Origin: Gaiellales bacterium
Lineage (GTDB): Bacteria; Actinomycetota; Thermoleophilia; BMS3ABIN01
Direction: 5' to 3'
Length of the DNA: 51,606 nt
NCBI GenBank assembly: GCA_003599855.1
Contig: QZKG01000031.1
Location: 1-51,606 of the forward strand
Both the position numbers and the translations under genes were made by a program. The notes under the pieces are model-generated. The model was not told the DNA's origin. It made no database searches and saw only the letters and a list, made by a program, of their open reading frames with translations. The first letter of the stretch is position 1; every line of letters starts with the position of its first letter. Of the stretch, positions 9,036-16,662 are shown piece after piece.

Positions 9036-9458
9036 TTAACGCCTGGCAGTCATCGAAAGCTTGCTCATCAGGACGGAGGTCCCGTCATCAGCGGTCTCGA
9101 CGTCGACCTTGTCCATCAGGCTGCCCATGATGCCGAAACCCAGCCCTTCAGAAGGCGGCGGCAGTATCGGCATGCCGTGGCCGTGGTCAGTGACTTCGAG
9201 CAACAGGGAACCGTTGTCGTCATAACAGTTGATCTCGATGACCCGTTCGGCATATGGTGTGTCCGTTGCGTATGCGTGACGAATGACGTTCGAGGACGCT
9301 TCAGAAAGGGCTACCTTGATGTCAGCGATGCTGTCTGCGGAAAAACCCGAGCGCGCGGCGATCCCCGCCACCACCAGCCTGATCAGCGAAAGGTACTCGG
9401 CTCTGGCCGGCACGACGATATGCAGGACTCTCTGGCTGTTTATCGTTCTGGCGTTCAA
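9036..9458 (-). CDS. rsbW: RsbW-like anti-sigma factor, serine kinase of the HATPase fold
   Basis: The 140-residue protein has the full GHKL ATP-binding pattern of RsbW/SpoIIAB: N box LSEASSNVIRHAY (Glu53, Asn57), G1 box DHGHG (91-95) and G2 box GLGFGIMGSLMD (105-116). In the known family it binds SigB, blocking its access to RNA polymerase, and phosphorylates a STAS anti-anti-sigma factor. It starts at a TTG that overlaps the sigB TGA (TTGA), with GGGAGAG upstream, so its translation is coupled to sigB. This order (sigB before rsbW) is reversed compared with Bacillus. No STAS antagonist gene is nearby. A T6 run after a short GGC/GCC stem at the stop codon may terminate it against the convergent tRNA. 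Confidence 0.88.
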   Translation of the reverse strand: MNARTINSQRVLHIVVPARAEYLSLIRLVVAGIAARSGFSADSIADIKVALSEASSNVIRHAYATDTPYAERVIEINCYDDNGSLLLEVTDHGHGMPILPPPSEGLGFGIMGSLMDKVDVETADDGTSVLMSKLSMTARR

Positions 9459-10231
9459 GATGAAAAGCTCTCCCTGGTACTGGTTGTCAGTTCGTTCCGC
9501 AAAGACTGCAGTGTCTGGCGCAGCAGTCGTGAAACGTGCATCTGGGAGATGTCCAGCTTTTCTGCTATCTCCGACTGGCTCAGCCCCTCGATGAACCTCA
9601 GGTAGAGAAGCCGCTGTTCGCGCTCGTCCAGCCCTGACATGGCCCCCGCCAGGCTCAGCCGCTCGTCCAGCAATCCAAGGGTCTTGTCCTCGCCACCCAG
9701 GACATCCAGCAATGACAGTTCGCCATCGTCAGTGCGTGAATCCAGGGAGGCCAGCGTAGACGCTTCGTTGCTCTCCAGCCCCTCGATGACATCCTCTTCG
9801 TTTATACCCGTTATCGCAGAAATTTCAGCAATCGTCGGTGTGCGGCCATGCTCCTGCAGGTGATTCTGTACGGCTGTGTTCAGGATGTAGCTGCGCTCCC
9901 TGAGCCCGCGCGGGACACGGATCGTTGCCGCACGGTCACGGAAGTAACGCCTCAGCTCGCCAACGATGGTGGGAACTGCGTAGGTGGTGAACTGGATGTT
10001 GCGGTCGGGATCGAATCGGTCGATGGCCTTCAGCAGCCCCATGGAAGCGACCTGCACCAGGTCATCCAGCGGCTCACCGCGATTCGCAAAACGCCGGGCA
10101 AGCGAGCGGACCAGGTCCATATACGCATCTACTATCTGGCTCTTTGTCTCCGGGTTGCGATCTTCCCTGTACCGCTTGAATAAGATGTCTGTCTCGGCCC
10201 TGCTGAGCTTTTTCCCACCGTTGGAAGCCAA
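9455..10231 (-). CDS. sigB: SigB/SigF-type alternative sigma factor (group 3)
   Basis: The 258-residue sigma factor has region 2 (DLVQVASMGLLKAIDRFD, then FTTYAVPTIVGELRRYFRD), region 3 and region 4 with a C-terminal helix-turn-helix (LSQSEIAEKLDISQMHVSRLLRQ). The combination and its RsbW partner place it in the SigB/SigF/SigG general-stress and sporulation group. It starts at TTG 10231 with TAAGGAA upstream, 8 bases after the stop of an RsbW-like gene, and overlaps the following rsbW by four bases. The three genes therefore look like one transcript. The regulon cannot be read from the window; I saw no clear SigB-type promoters in it. Confidence 0.93.
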   Translation of the reverse strand: MASNGGKKLSRAETDILFKRYREDRNPETKSQIVDAYMDLVRSLARRFANRGEPLDDLVQVASMGLLKAIDRFDPDRNIQFTTYAVPTIVGELRRYFRDRAATIRVPRGLRERSYILNTAVQNHLQEHGRTPTIAEISAITGINEEDVIEGLESNEASTLASLDSRTDDGELSLLDVLGGEDKTLGLLDERLSLAGAMSGLDEREQRLLYLRFIEGLSQSEIAEKLDISQMHVSRLLRQTLQSLRNELTTSTRESFSS

Positions 10232-10239
10232 AAAATTCC

Positions 10240-10626
10240 TTAGAGGTCTGAGGTCTTTTCGATGATTATCGCGTACCTGCCCTGCTCGGAGACTTCATGG
10301 AAACTGTCAGTGAACTTGTCAAGTATGAAGCGGCAGTACCTGCCGATCTTCGAGTTGTTCTCTGCGAGGCTGTTGAGGCTGTCACCGGCCCTTACCCTGA
10401 GACTGTCGTTCTCGATAACGAAATCCAGCTTGACTTCAGTGCCGTCCATGGAACAACTCGTGCAATAGTAGCGGAACACCTCTTCCATGGCGGTGTTGAT
10501 GTCATCCGACTGGTCAAGGTCGAAACCGGCGCGGTTGGCTATGGCTGTCGTAGCCAGCCTGATTATATCAGCCATCTCTTCACTGGCGGGGATCTGGATG
10601 TGGATATTGTCCCCGAGCTTATCCAA
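10240..10626 (-). CDS. degenerate RsbW-like protein upstream of sigB
   Basis: The 128-residue protein aligns in layout with RsbW: an N-terminal IQIPASEEMADIIRLATTAIANRAGFD strand-helix unit, then an N-box-like helix TAMEEVFRYYC and a beta-sheet core. Unlike RsbW, the N-box Asn is missing, no DxGxG G1 box follows the IENDSLRVRAGDS strand, and the glycine-rich lid is replaced by SLAENNSKIGRYCRF. I infer a HATPase-fold protein that no longer binds ATP, perhaps a sigma-binding or regulatory partner. TTG start with AAGGCG upstream; it leads the sigB-rsbW transcript. The alternative is an unrelated small protein with chance similarity. Confidence 0.65.
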   Translation of the reverse strand: MDKLGDNIHIQIPASEEMADIIRLATTAIANRAGFDLDQSDDINTAMEEVFRYYCTSCSMDGTEVKLDFVIENDSLRVRAGDSLNSLAENNSKIGRYCRFILDKFTDSFHEVSEQGRYAIIIEKTSDL

Positions 10627-10713
10627 TACGGACGCCTTGCCGGAAGTAGAAAGAAACAGTCATCAATTCATTGCTTCCCATGTCTATTGAACTCCAAACT
10701 ACGCGATTATTGA

Positions 10714-10719
10714 TTATAT
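10714..10719 (-). promoter_or_regulatory. candidate -10 element of the sigB operon
   Basis: TATAAT on the minus strand inside TATATAATC, about 88 bases before the TTG at 10626. No matching -35 at 16-18 bases and no SigB-type motif was visible. Confidence 0.35.
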
Positions 10720-10763
10720 ACGAACCAAGTTGACAAATTTTGGGGGTTCCGTCAATCATGGGC

Positions 10764-10769
10764 TATAAT
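10764..10769 (+). promoter_or_regulatory. -10 element of the Cys-rich small gene
   Basis: A perfect TATAAT (preceded by GGGC) lies 32 bases before the TTG start at 10802. A TTGACA at 10730-10735 is 28 bases away, too far to be its -35. Divergent from the sigB operon promoter region. Confidence 0.45.
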
Positions 10770-10801
10770 CGAGCTTGAGGGATTCAATCACGGAGGGAAA
10801 C

Positions 10802-11071
10802 TTGGCTGCGAAGAAGGAAAAGTGCCAGCTGCACAAGGCTAACGGACTAGAGGCATGGTGCACGCGGGATGAATGCATCTACTGGCGCCTGATCGACGCC
10901 CAAGATGAGGGGATCTCCAACCGCGAGGCGTGCGGCTTGCAGCATTTTGGCATACTCGAGCGGCTGGAGCCGGATATGGCTGAATGGCTCCTGCAGGTAA
11001 AGAAGCAGCTGGAGAGCTCGGATCCCGTAACGGAGAAATCAAGGATTACCTTTCGACGCAGAGAAATGTAA
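10802..11071 (+). CDS. small Cys-rich hypothetical protein
   Basis: I do not recognise the family. The TTG start at 10802 is chosen because GGAGGG sits 4-9 bases upstream and the candidate -10 at 10764 would leave a 26-base leader; an upstream in-frame TTG (10775) would lie at the transcription start. The 89-residue product has Cys8, Cys20, Cys25 (CTRDEC) and Cys44, with His11 and His48 close by, a plausible metal site. The remainder is charged and helical (LERLEPDMAEWLLQVKKQLES). It stands between the sigB operon and a DJ-1-fold gene 70 bases downstream, which could be co-transcribed. Function unknown. Confidence 0.7.
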   Translation: MAAKKEKCQLHKANGLEAWCTRDECIYWRLIDAQDEGISNREACGLQHFGILERLEPDMAEWLLQVKKQLESSDPVTEKSRITFRRREM

Positions 11072-11139
11072 GGCAGGTGTTTGTCGATTATCGCCTCAGG
11101 GTAACCTTGACTTGAGGGGAAGATTGGCAGGCGGTTGCC

Positions 11140-11682
11140 ATGAGATTCAAGGACCGGACAATCGGTTTGCTGGTAGCACCTGGGTTCGATGATTACCAGG
11201 TGTTCTGCCTGGCGAGCAAGTTACGTGAGCGGGGCGCGTCTGTCTCGTTGATAGCGGTCGGCGAAGATGCCAGAACGGCTGTGTACGGCAATAGCGGGTC
11301 TATGCTAAAGCCTGACACCACCCTCGAACGGATAACTTCCAGGGATATCGACGCAGTAATCATTCCCTCCAGGACCTCACAGGAAGACCTGACCGGTGAT
11401 GAAGGGGTCATGACGCTGGTTCTGGGTCTGGACTCCGAAGGAAAGCCGATAGGCTCCGTGGGTAACGGAGTGATGGTTATAGCGGCTGCGGGCCTATTGG
11501 CAGGCAGGCGCATCGCTTCGCCGGATTCGGGCAGTGAAAGCCTTGAGGAGCACGAGGTCAGGCAGATCGACCAGGAACTGGTCGTCGATAGAAACATCGT
11601 CACTGCCCGTTCTGCAGAGGGCCTCGATCATATAGTAGACGTGATCGCTTTCCTGCTAGAGCCAGCCCCATCGTATTCCTGA
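11140..11682 (+). CDS. DJ-1/PfpI-fold protein lacking the catalytic cysteine
   Basis: The 180-residue protein has the DJ-1/ThiJ/PfpI architecture: IGLLVAPGFDDYQVF at the N-terminus, the central GNSGSMLKPDTTLE block, DAVIIPSRTS, and the nucleophile-elbow region around residues 105-112. Active members carry an elbow Cys followed by His and Gly; here the sequence is GSVGNGV, so Gly108 and Asn109 replace them. The only cysteine (Cys23) is near the N-terminus. The acidic residue of the usual GFE motif is Asp. I infer the protein is not a glyoxalase or protease of the classical type, and may be a binding or structural member. It follows the Cys-rich small gene. ATG start with a weak ribosome binding site. 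Confidence 0.8.
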   Translation: MRFKDRTIGLLVAPGFDDYQVFCLASKLRERGASVSLIAVGEDARTAVYGNSGSMLKPDTTLERITSRDIDAVIIPSRTSQEDLTGDEGVMTLVLGLDSEGKPIGSVGNGVMVIAAAGLLAGRRIASPDSGSESLEEHEVRQIDQELVVDRNIVTARSAEGLDHIVDVIAFLLEPAPSYS

Positions 11683-11790
11683 CAGCAGGATGTTTTTCAA
11701 CACCGGGTAATTGTTTCAGTTAAGGGTGGTCTCTGCCGTTATATATGCAGATGTAAGGAAGAAGCACGCCTGGCGGAGCCGGTCAAGGTT

Positions 11791-11818
11791 TTGATTCAAA
11801 TGAGGAATTAGCTAGAAT
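11791..11818 (+). promoter_or_regulatory. promoter of the Wzz/BY-kinase gene pair
   Basis: TTGATT (11791-11796) and TAGAAT (11813-11818) are 16 bases apart. Transcription would start near 11825, which excludes the upstream TTG at 11821 as start codon and supports the TTG at 11890. Confidence 0.55.
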
Positions 11819-11889
11819 CATTGTGGCTGCAGGCCGCCTCATCCGATGGCAGGCTTAGGCGGTTTTCGTATCGAGACAGGAAACCATAC

Positions 11890-12576
11890 TTGACTTTTAT
11901 TGAAGCCCTGAAGATCTTCAACAGGTACAGGCTGCTGATAGTGGCGGCGCTGATAATGGCTGCCATGTTCGGCTACCTGTGGAGCGTGCGGCAGGACAAG
12001 GTATACGAGGCATCGATAACCTTGCTGGTAGGTCAGAATCAGGGCCTGGCTGAGAACCTGAACTATACCACCGCCCTGCAGGACGTAGCTAACAGCATGA
12101 GCAGGATGATCAGTTCGAGGACCGTTGCCGACAAGGTCATCGACGATTACGGGCTGGACCTTGCTGCCGATGACGTATTGGCCAACCTGGCTGCGCAGCC
12201 GCTGCAGCAGACCCAGTTGATAATCGTTTCCTTCAAAGATACAGACCCGGAGCGAGCAGCCCTGGTGGCGAACGGGACGGGCAAGGCTTTTTCCGAGTTG
12301 ATCAGCCGGACTGAGTCGTCTCGCAGCGGCTTGACCGCTCAGGTCTGGCAGGAGGCGGTGAAGCCGGGAGCGCCGATCAGCCCCAAACCGGTGCGTAGCG
12401 GTATCCTGGCAGGTTTTCTCGGACTTCTAGGCGGCATCGCTCTTGCGCTCGGCCTCGACCGGGTAGACACCAGGTGGAGGACGCCACAGCAGGCCGAGGA
12501 AGTCATGGGCCTGCCAATCCTGGGAGTCATCCCCCAGATGAGTTCCAGCACGCTGAACGAAAGCAGAAAGTACTGA
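11890..12576 (+). CDS. Wzz/CpsC-type polysaccharide co-polymerase (BY-kinase modulator)
   Basis: The 228-residue protein is a chain-length determinant of the Gram-positive YveK/CpsC kind, which anchors and activates a separate cytoplasmic tyrosine kinase. Two membrane helices flank an extracellular domain: one near residues 15-33 (LLIVAALIMAAMFGYLW) and one near 170-190 (SGILAGFLGLLGGIALALGL), the second preceded by the family motif PGAPISPKPVRS. The cytoplasmic tail runs LDRVDTRWRTPQQAEEVMGLPILGVIP. TTG 11890 (MTFIEALKIF) is chosen over TTG 11821 because an AGGAAA site and the promoter fit it and it matches family N-termini. The kinase gene begins 1 base after its stop. Confidence 0.85.
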   Translation: MTFIEALKIFNRYRLLIVAALIMAAMFGYLWSVRQDKVYEASITLLVGQNQGLAENLNYTTALQDVANSMSRMISSRTVADKVIDDYGLDLAADDVLANLAAQPLQQTQLIIVSFKDTDPERAALVANGTGKAFSELISRTESSRSGLTAQVWQEAVKPGAPISPKPVRSGILAGFLGLLGGIALALGLDRVDTRWRTPQQAEEVMGLPILGVIPQMSSSTLNESRKY

Positions 12577-12577
12577 T

Positions 12578-13264
12578 GTGGCGATGAAGACCAAGTCAAG
12601 GGGCAGCAAGTATCTTTACACAAAGGATTTCCCGGCTTCGGTGCTGGCTGAATCCTACAGGACCCTGAGGGCTAACATCCTGCTCACCAACGTCGACTCC
12701 GAAATCGGATCGGTGGTGGTCACGAGCCCCGACAGGGGAGAGGGCAAATCCACCATTTGCGCCAATCTGGCGATCGTCATGGCCCAGGCGGAAAAACGTG
12801 TCCTCTTGATAGACTGCGACCTCAGGTTGCCGACACAGCACGAGCTGTTCCAGATAACACTCGATCATGGCCTTACACGGATGATCTCCACATATGACGA
12901 GGGTGACGATCCTTTTGCTTTCGGCGACCAGGTGATGGACGGGCTCACCGTGATCGGCAGCGGACCGCCGCCCCCTAACCCTTCGGAGATTATCAGTTCG
13001 AGGCGTTTCAGGAAGTTCATCAAGAATGCCAGCGCTGCATATGACACGGTGATAATCGATACGCCCCCCGTAGGCATTGTGAGTGACGCGGCGATCATAT
13101 CGACGATGGTGGACGGTACGATACTGGTCCTTGATCTCAAGGGTGGTCATCGCAACATGTCTGTCAGGGCAAAGAAGACCCTGGAAAAAGTGAATGCGAA
13201 CATCCTGGGGCTGGTCATGAACAATCTCAAGATAGACAAGGACGCCAGGCCTTATCAATACTGA
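12578..13264 (+). CDS. CpsD/CapB-type tyrosine autokinase (BY-kinase)
   Basis: The 228-residue cytoplasmic BY-kinase has Walker A SPDRGEGKST, Walker A' VLLIDCDLRLPTQH, and Walker B TVIIDTPPV. The C-terminus ends in ARPYQY, a short two-Tyr cluster for autophosphorylation. In known systems its phosphorylation cycle controls capsule polymerisation and it is reversed by a PHP-type phosphatase such as the one at 41948. GTG 12578 follows the Wzz stop by one base; an ATG at 12584 is the alternative. A perfect terminator follows, so this pair forms its own transcription unit, separate from the fused kinase at 36155. Confidence 0.92.
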   Translation: MAMKTKSRGSKYLYTKDFPASVLAESYRTLRANILLTNVDSEIGSVVVTSPDRGEGKSTICANLAIVMAQAEKRVLLIDCDLRLPTQHELFQITLDHGLTRMISTYDEGDDPFAFGDQVMDGLTVIGSGPPPPNPSEIISSRRFRKFIKNASAAYDTVIIDTPPVGIVSDAAIISTMVDGTILVLDLKGGHRNMSVRAKKTLEKVNANILGLVMNNLKIDKDARPYQY

Positions 13265-13290
13265 ACTTTCTGGCGAATTGAAAGGGATAA

Positions 13291-13322
13291 AAGAAGTGCA
13301 GGCCTTGCGGCCTGCACTTCTT
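13291..13322. terminator. bidirectional rho-independent terminator
   Basis: A perfect 14-base stem (AAGAAGTGCAGGCC with its complement) closes a TTGC loop. T-rich tails follow on both sides (GTTTTGGG on plus; TTTTATCC on minus), serving both the BY-kinase gene and the convergent LPSTG protein gene. Confidence 0.92.
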
Positions 13323-13342
13323 GTTTTGGGTGTTTTCTGACT

Positions 13343-13783
13343 CTAACGGCTACGCCTGAGCAACTGCGCGGCTGCGCCGATACCGACAACACCAGAACCT
13401 ACGAGCAACGCTATGGCGATACCTGTGCTCGGCAGAGCCCCTCGAGTCGATGCTGCCGCCAGACGGTTACTGCAGCCAAGGTTGTTGTACACTGTGTTGT
13501 AGTCCGACAGTACGGAGGTGTACGATGAGAGACTGCTCAGAACCTCACATGCGCCGTCCAACTGGGCGGAGCTATAAGCGCCTACGTTGCCAGCGACCGC
13601 TGCATTATAGATATCCACGAACGTCTCAGGAGTCATGCCGACTCCTGCGACCGCGTTCTCCATGGCCGTGTTCGCAGCCGCGTACTGATCCCCCTGCGCA
13701 CCACTGGGCCAGTCAGCAAGTGCTGTTGCGCTGAACAGCAACATAGTCAGGACACTCACTATGATAAGAATGGCGTATTTCAC
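13343..13783 (-). CDS. small secreted LPXTG-type surface protein
   Basis: The 146-residue protein has a signal peptide (MKYAILIIVSVLTMLLFSATALA, cut before DWPSG), an Ala/Ser/Asn-rich domain with a repeated D/Y pattern, two cysteines (in GACEV and LGCSN) able to form a disulfide, and a full sortase sorting signal: LPSTG, an 18-residue hydrophobic helix, and RRSR at the end. It is therefore predicted to be covalently anchored to peptidoglycan. GTG 13783 is chosen because a GGGGGTG site lies just upstream; a longer frame reaches 13810. I find no known domain. It neighbours the polysaccharide genes; the only sortase in the window is at 41102. Confidence 0.85.
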   Translation of the reverse strand: MKYAILIIVSVLTMLLFSATALADWPSGAQGDQYAAANTAMENAVAGVGMTPETFVDIYNAAVAGNVGAYSSAQLDGACEVLSSLSSYTSVLSDYNTVYNNLGCSNRLAAASTRGALPSTGIAIALLVGSGVVGIGAAAQLLRRSR

Positions 13784-14011
13784 TGAATCACCCCCTATCC
13801 AACGTGCCATTTCATGTTATAAGCTTGATTTCGGACTCCATTGAATCCAGATTGCCAATTCAATCAATTAATAAACATCAAAATTAACTCAAATCAAGGT
13901 AGATTTCGATGTTTCCCTCCTGCTTCCTTCCTATCGAAAGAAGGTAATCATATCTTTAGCCCGGATAACTATTGCCTTCCAGCCTGAACATCAATATCGT
14001 CTATGAAAATC

Positions 14012-14017
14012 TATAAT
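14012..14017 (+). promoter_or_regulatory. candidate -10 element before the TPR gene
   Basis: TATAAT 45 bases before the ATG at 14062; no consensus -35 at normal distance. The 278-base region between 13783 and 14062 is AT-rich and otherwise holds only loose promoter-like sequence for the divergent LPSTG gene. Confidence 0.35.
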
Positions 14018-14061
14018 AAGCTGGGAGAGAATACCAGCGACGAAAGGCTGGATGAGGCAGC

Positions 14062-14514
14062 ATGAGCAAAGCAGGCAGGCCAGCAGGACTATATTCCAGG
14101 GTCGTCATGGGTATGTGCGCCCTGGCGATCCTGCTGGCGCTGCTGCCCTGGTATTCCCACCACCTTCAGACCGAGGCTCTGCGGCATGCTGAGCTGGGCG
14201 AACAGGTGAAATCTCTGCATGTGGCCGAGCGGACGGTCAGCGTCAACCCTCTTTCGATGCAGGCTCGTTTCGTGCTGGCGGGGGCCCAGCAGCGTGTTGG
14301 GCGGACTGTGGAAGCAAGGAGGACCCTGGTTTCGGCAGTTGAAATGCAACCTTTGAACTATGAGGGCTGGCTGCAACTGGCCCTGTACGAGAGGGACCGC
14401 TGGGGGGAATCAGAGAGGGCCAGGGAGCATTTCGCTATCGCCATCTCCCTCAACCCCTATGATGACCACCTGCAGGTGGAAGCGGGCGTCAAGGACGTGG
14501 AGGATCTGGAATGA
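14062..14514 (+). CDS. small membrane-anchored TPR protein
   Basis: The 150-residue protein has a basic N-terminus, one membrane helix (about residues 13-31, VVMGMCALAILLALLPWY) and two to three tetratricopeptide-like helical hairpins (residues 45-140; for example NPLSMQARFVLAGAQQRVG and NYEGWLQLALYERDRWG). Such proteins usually act as scaffolds; O-antigen ligases often carry a similar TPR tail, so this could be a detached module of that kind. GAGG lies 5 bases before the ATG. It ends 7 bases from the convergent dehydratase gene, on the other strand from the main polysaccharide operon. Confidence 0.75.
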   Translation: MSKAGRPAGLYSRVVMGMCALAILLALLPWYSHHLQTEALRHAELGEQVKSLHVAERTVSVNPLSMQARFVLAGAQQRVGRTVEARRTLVSAVEMQPLNYEGWLQLALYERDRWGESERAREHFAIAISLNPYDDHLQVEAGVKDVEDLE

Positions 14515-14521
14515 TGGGAGG

Positions 14522-16492
14522 CTAGCGCTCCGTTTCCAGCCTGCCGTCAACCCACTTGTACTTCACCCAGGTACTGTCTTCCTGCAGCTGGTCTCCTGGG
14601 GTTGCATCTCCCGTTCGGAAATCCGATGCTGCGTAGTCGCCGACATCTCCTACGAGGCTCATGTCGAAAGGCGTGTATGAAGGGATCAGCTCCACGAGCA
14701 ACTGCCGTATCCGTTTCTGGTCGCGCGCGTCCGCCGCAGCGAACACAGAGGGGAGCCTGGAAGTAACGGGTTTGTCCTGCCAGGGTGAGGTGCTGACACG
14801 ATAGATCATGGGGTGAGCTGAGTCTTCACGGCGCTCCATTTTGTCAAAAAGCTGCTCGTGCAGTTTTTCGCCAGGCCTGAGGCCGGTGAAAGTTATCGGG
14901 ATGTCGTCATGCGGGCGCATGAAATCAATCATCTGCCTGGCCAGGTCCACGATCCGCACTGGAGTCCCCATCTCCAGGACATAAATGCCCTCACGGTCGG
15001 GAAAGGCCGCCGCTTGCAGGACGAGGTCCACAGCCTCCGAGATGAGCATGAAGTAACGCGTCATCTCCGGATGGGTCACTGTGATCGGTCCGCCGCGGCG
15101 TATTTGCTCGCGGAAGATGGGGATGACGCTGCCGCGGCTGCCAAGCACGTTGCCGAACCTGACCGAACAGTAGCTGGTGTCGCTGAACTCGGCCCCCAGG
15201 TCGACGACGACCCTTTCGCTCAGATGCTTGGTGGCGCCCAGTACGTTCACCGGTTCTACCGCCTTGTCGGTGGAGATGTTGACGAAGCATGAGGAGCCGT
15301 ATAACCCCGCCAGGCGCGCTACGTTGTAGGTTCCGAAAACGTTGTTCATGACCGCTTCGCCGGGATGGGTCTCCATCAGCGGCACGTGCTTGTAAGCAGC
15401 GGCATGGAATACCAGGCTTGGCCGGTATTTGTTGAACAGGGACTCCATCTTTCCCTCGGAGCGGATATCCGCTACGCAAAGCACGTGGTTGTTGGACAAA
15501 GTGCCGGTAAGCTTCTCATGGATGGCGTAGAGAGCCGACTCCTCATGGTCGACAAGTATCATCGAAGCAGGGTTGTGTCGCGATATCTGCAGCACCAGTT
15601 CCGAGCCGATCGAGCCGCCGGCGCCTGTGATGAGTACGTTCTTGCCTTTGATGAACTCGCTGATCTGCCCGTAATCCGTATGGACCGGCTGGCGACCCAG
15701 GACATCCTCGACCTCTATCTCACGGATATCGTCGAGGCCTACCTTGCCCAGGTGCACGCTCTGTAGCGGGCGCAGGGCCTTGGTCGCTGTTCCCGTGCGC
15801 GAGCAGATCTGCCAGATACGCTGGAACTCGGGCAAAGTAGCGCTGGGAATGGCGATGACGATCTCATCGATATCCTGCTGCCGGACGATCTCCGGGATCG
15901 ATTCTATGGGGCTGTGGATCGGCACACCATGTATCTCCATGTCTTCCAGCCTCGAGTCGTCATCGACCAGCGCCACCGGATTTATCTCTGAGCCTGGCCC
16001 TTTCTGCATGCTCCGGATCAGCATCTCACCGGCCGCGCCGGCGCCCACTATCAGTACGTTCAACCGCGGCTTTACCTCGCGCAGGGAACGCTCATAGAAA
16101 ACCCGCGGGTAGAACCTGACACCTGTCATGAGGATGAATGTGATAGTGCCGCCGATCGGAACCATGGCCAGCACATGCATGATCGAAGATGACATGATTA
16201 CGGAGCCTGCCACCAGTAACAGCGCTACACTGATGATGCAGGCCTGGATAAGTCGCAGCACCTGGTCGAGGCCGACATAGCGGCCCACGGCGCGGTAGAG
16301 GCCGAACTTGAGGTTAAGGCCGCTGTGGATCGCGAGCGCGAATGGGAGGAACAGCAGCAGCTCTTCGTAATAAGTCAATGGAGCCCAGCGGGCAAAAAGG
16401 ACCAGCGATGCCAGGGTATAGGCGTTTATGATGATGCAGGCGTCTACGAAGATCGCCAGCGGCTGCCGCTTGAGTTGGCTTATGGATTTCAT
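14522..16492 (-). CDS. membrane-bound NDP-sugar 4,6-dehydratase (FlaA1/CapD/PglF/WbpM family)
   Basis: The enzyme probably converts UDP-GlcNAc to UDP-2-acetamido-2,6-dideoxy-4-keto-hexose. The 656-residue product has four N-terminal membrane helices, a first Rossmann-like domain (VLIVGAGAAGEMLIRSM) and the catalytic SDR domain (NVLITGAGGSIGSELVLQI, HAAAYKHVPLME, STDKAVEPVNVLGATK). This is the long form, like PglF and WbpM. I start at ATG 16492 because AAGGAAG precedes it; the open frame extends to a TTG at 16564 with a poor site. It lies 170 bases after the PglC-like transferase, probably still in the long operon. With the aminotransferase at 29115 it could make a 4-amino sugar such as bacillosamine. 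Confidence 0.92.
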   Translation of the reverse strand: MKSISQLKRQPLAIFVDACIIINAYTLASLVLFARWAPLTYYEELLLFLPFALAIHSGLNLKFGLYRAVGRYVGLDQVLRLIQACIISVALLLVAGSVIMSSSIMHVLAMVPIGGTITFILMTGVRFYPRVFYERSLREVKPRLNVLIVGAGAAGEMLIRSMQKGPGSEINPVALVDDDSRLEDMEIHGVPIHSPIESIPEIVRQQDIDEIVIAIPSATLPEFQRIWQICSRTGTATKALRPLQSVHLGKVGLDDIREIEVEDVLGRQPVHTDYGQISEFIKGKNVLITGAGGSIGSELVLQISRHNPASMILVDHEESALYAIHEKLTGTLSNNHVLCVADIRSEGKMESLFNKYRPSLVFHAAAYKHVPLMETHPGEAVMNNVFGTYNVARLAGLYGSSCFVNISTDKAVEPVNVLGATKHLSERVVVDLGAEFSDTSYCSVRFGNVLGSRGSVIPIFREQIRRGGPITVTHPEMTRYFMLISEAVDLVLQAAAFPDREGIYVLEMGTPVRIVDLARQMIDFMRPHDDIPITFTGLRPGEKLHEQLFDKMERREDSAHPMIYRVSTSPWQDKPVTSRLPSVFAAADARDQKRIRQLLVELIPSYTPFDMSLVGDVGDYAASDFRTGDATPGDQLQEDSTWVKYKWVDGRLETER

Positions 16493-16662
16493 ACTCTTCC
16501 TTGTGGCTCCAGCCCTGCCAGTGGCTCTGCCTGAGTTTGCCATGGGCAATCCAGCTTTAAACAACGCCTTGACTATTTTTCCTGCAACCCGGCTCCCGCA
16601 AACATGCTACAGCCGTTCACCAGATATTCGAGGAAAAAGGCGCATGCCCTGCCACAGAGCGT

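Noticed and set aside
10730-10769. TTGACA/TATAAT pair before the Cys-rich small gene
   Set aside because: The spacing is 28 bases, too long for a sigma-70 promoter; only the -10 is kept.
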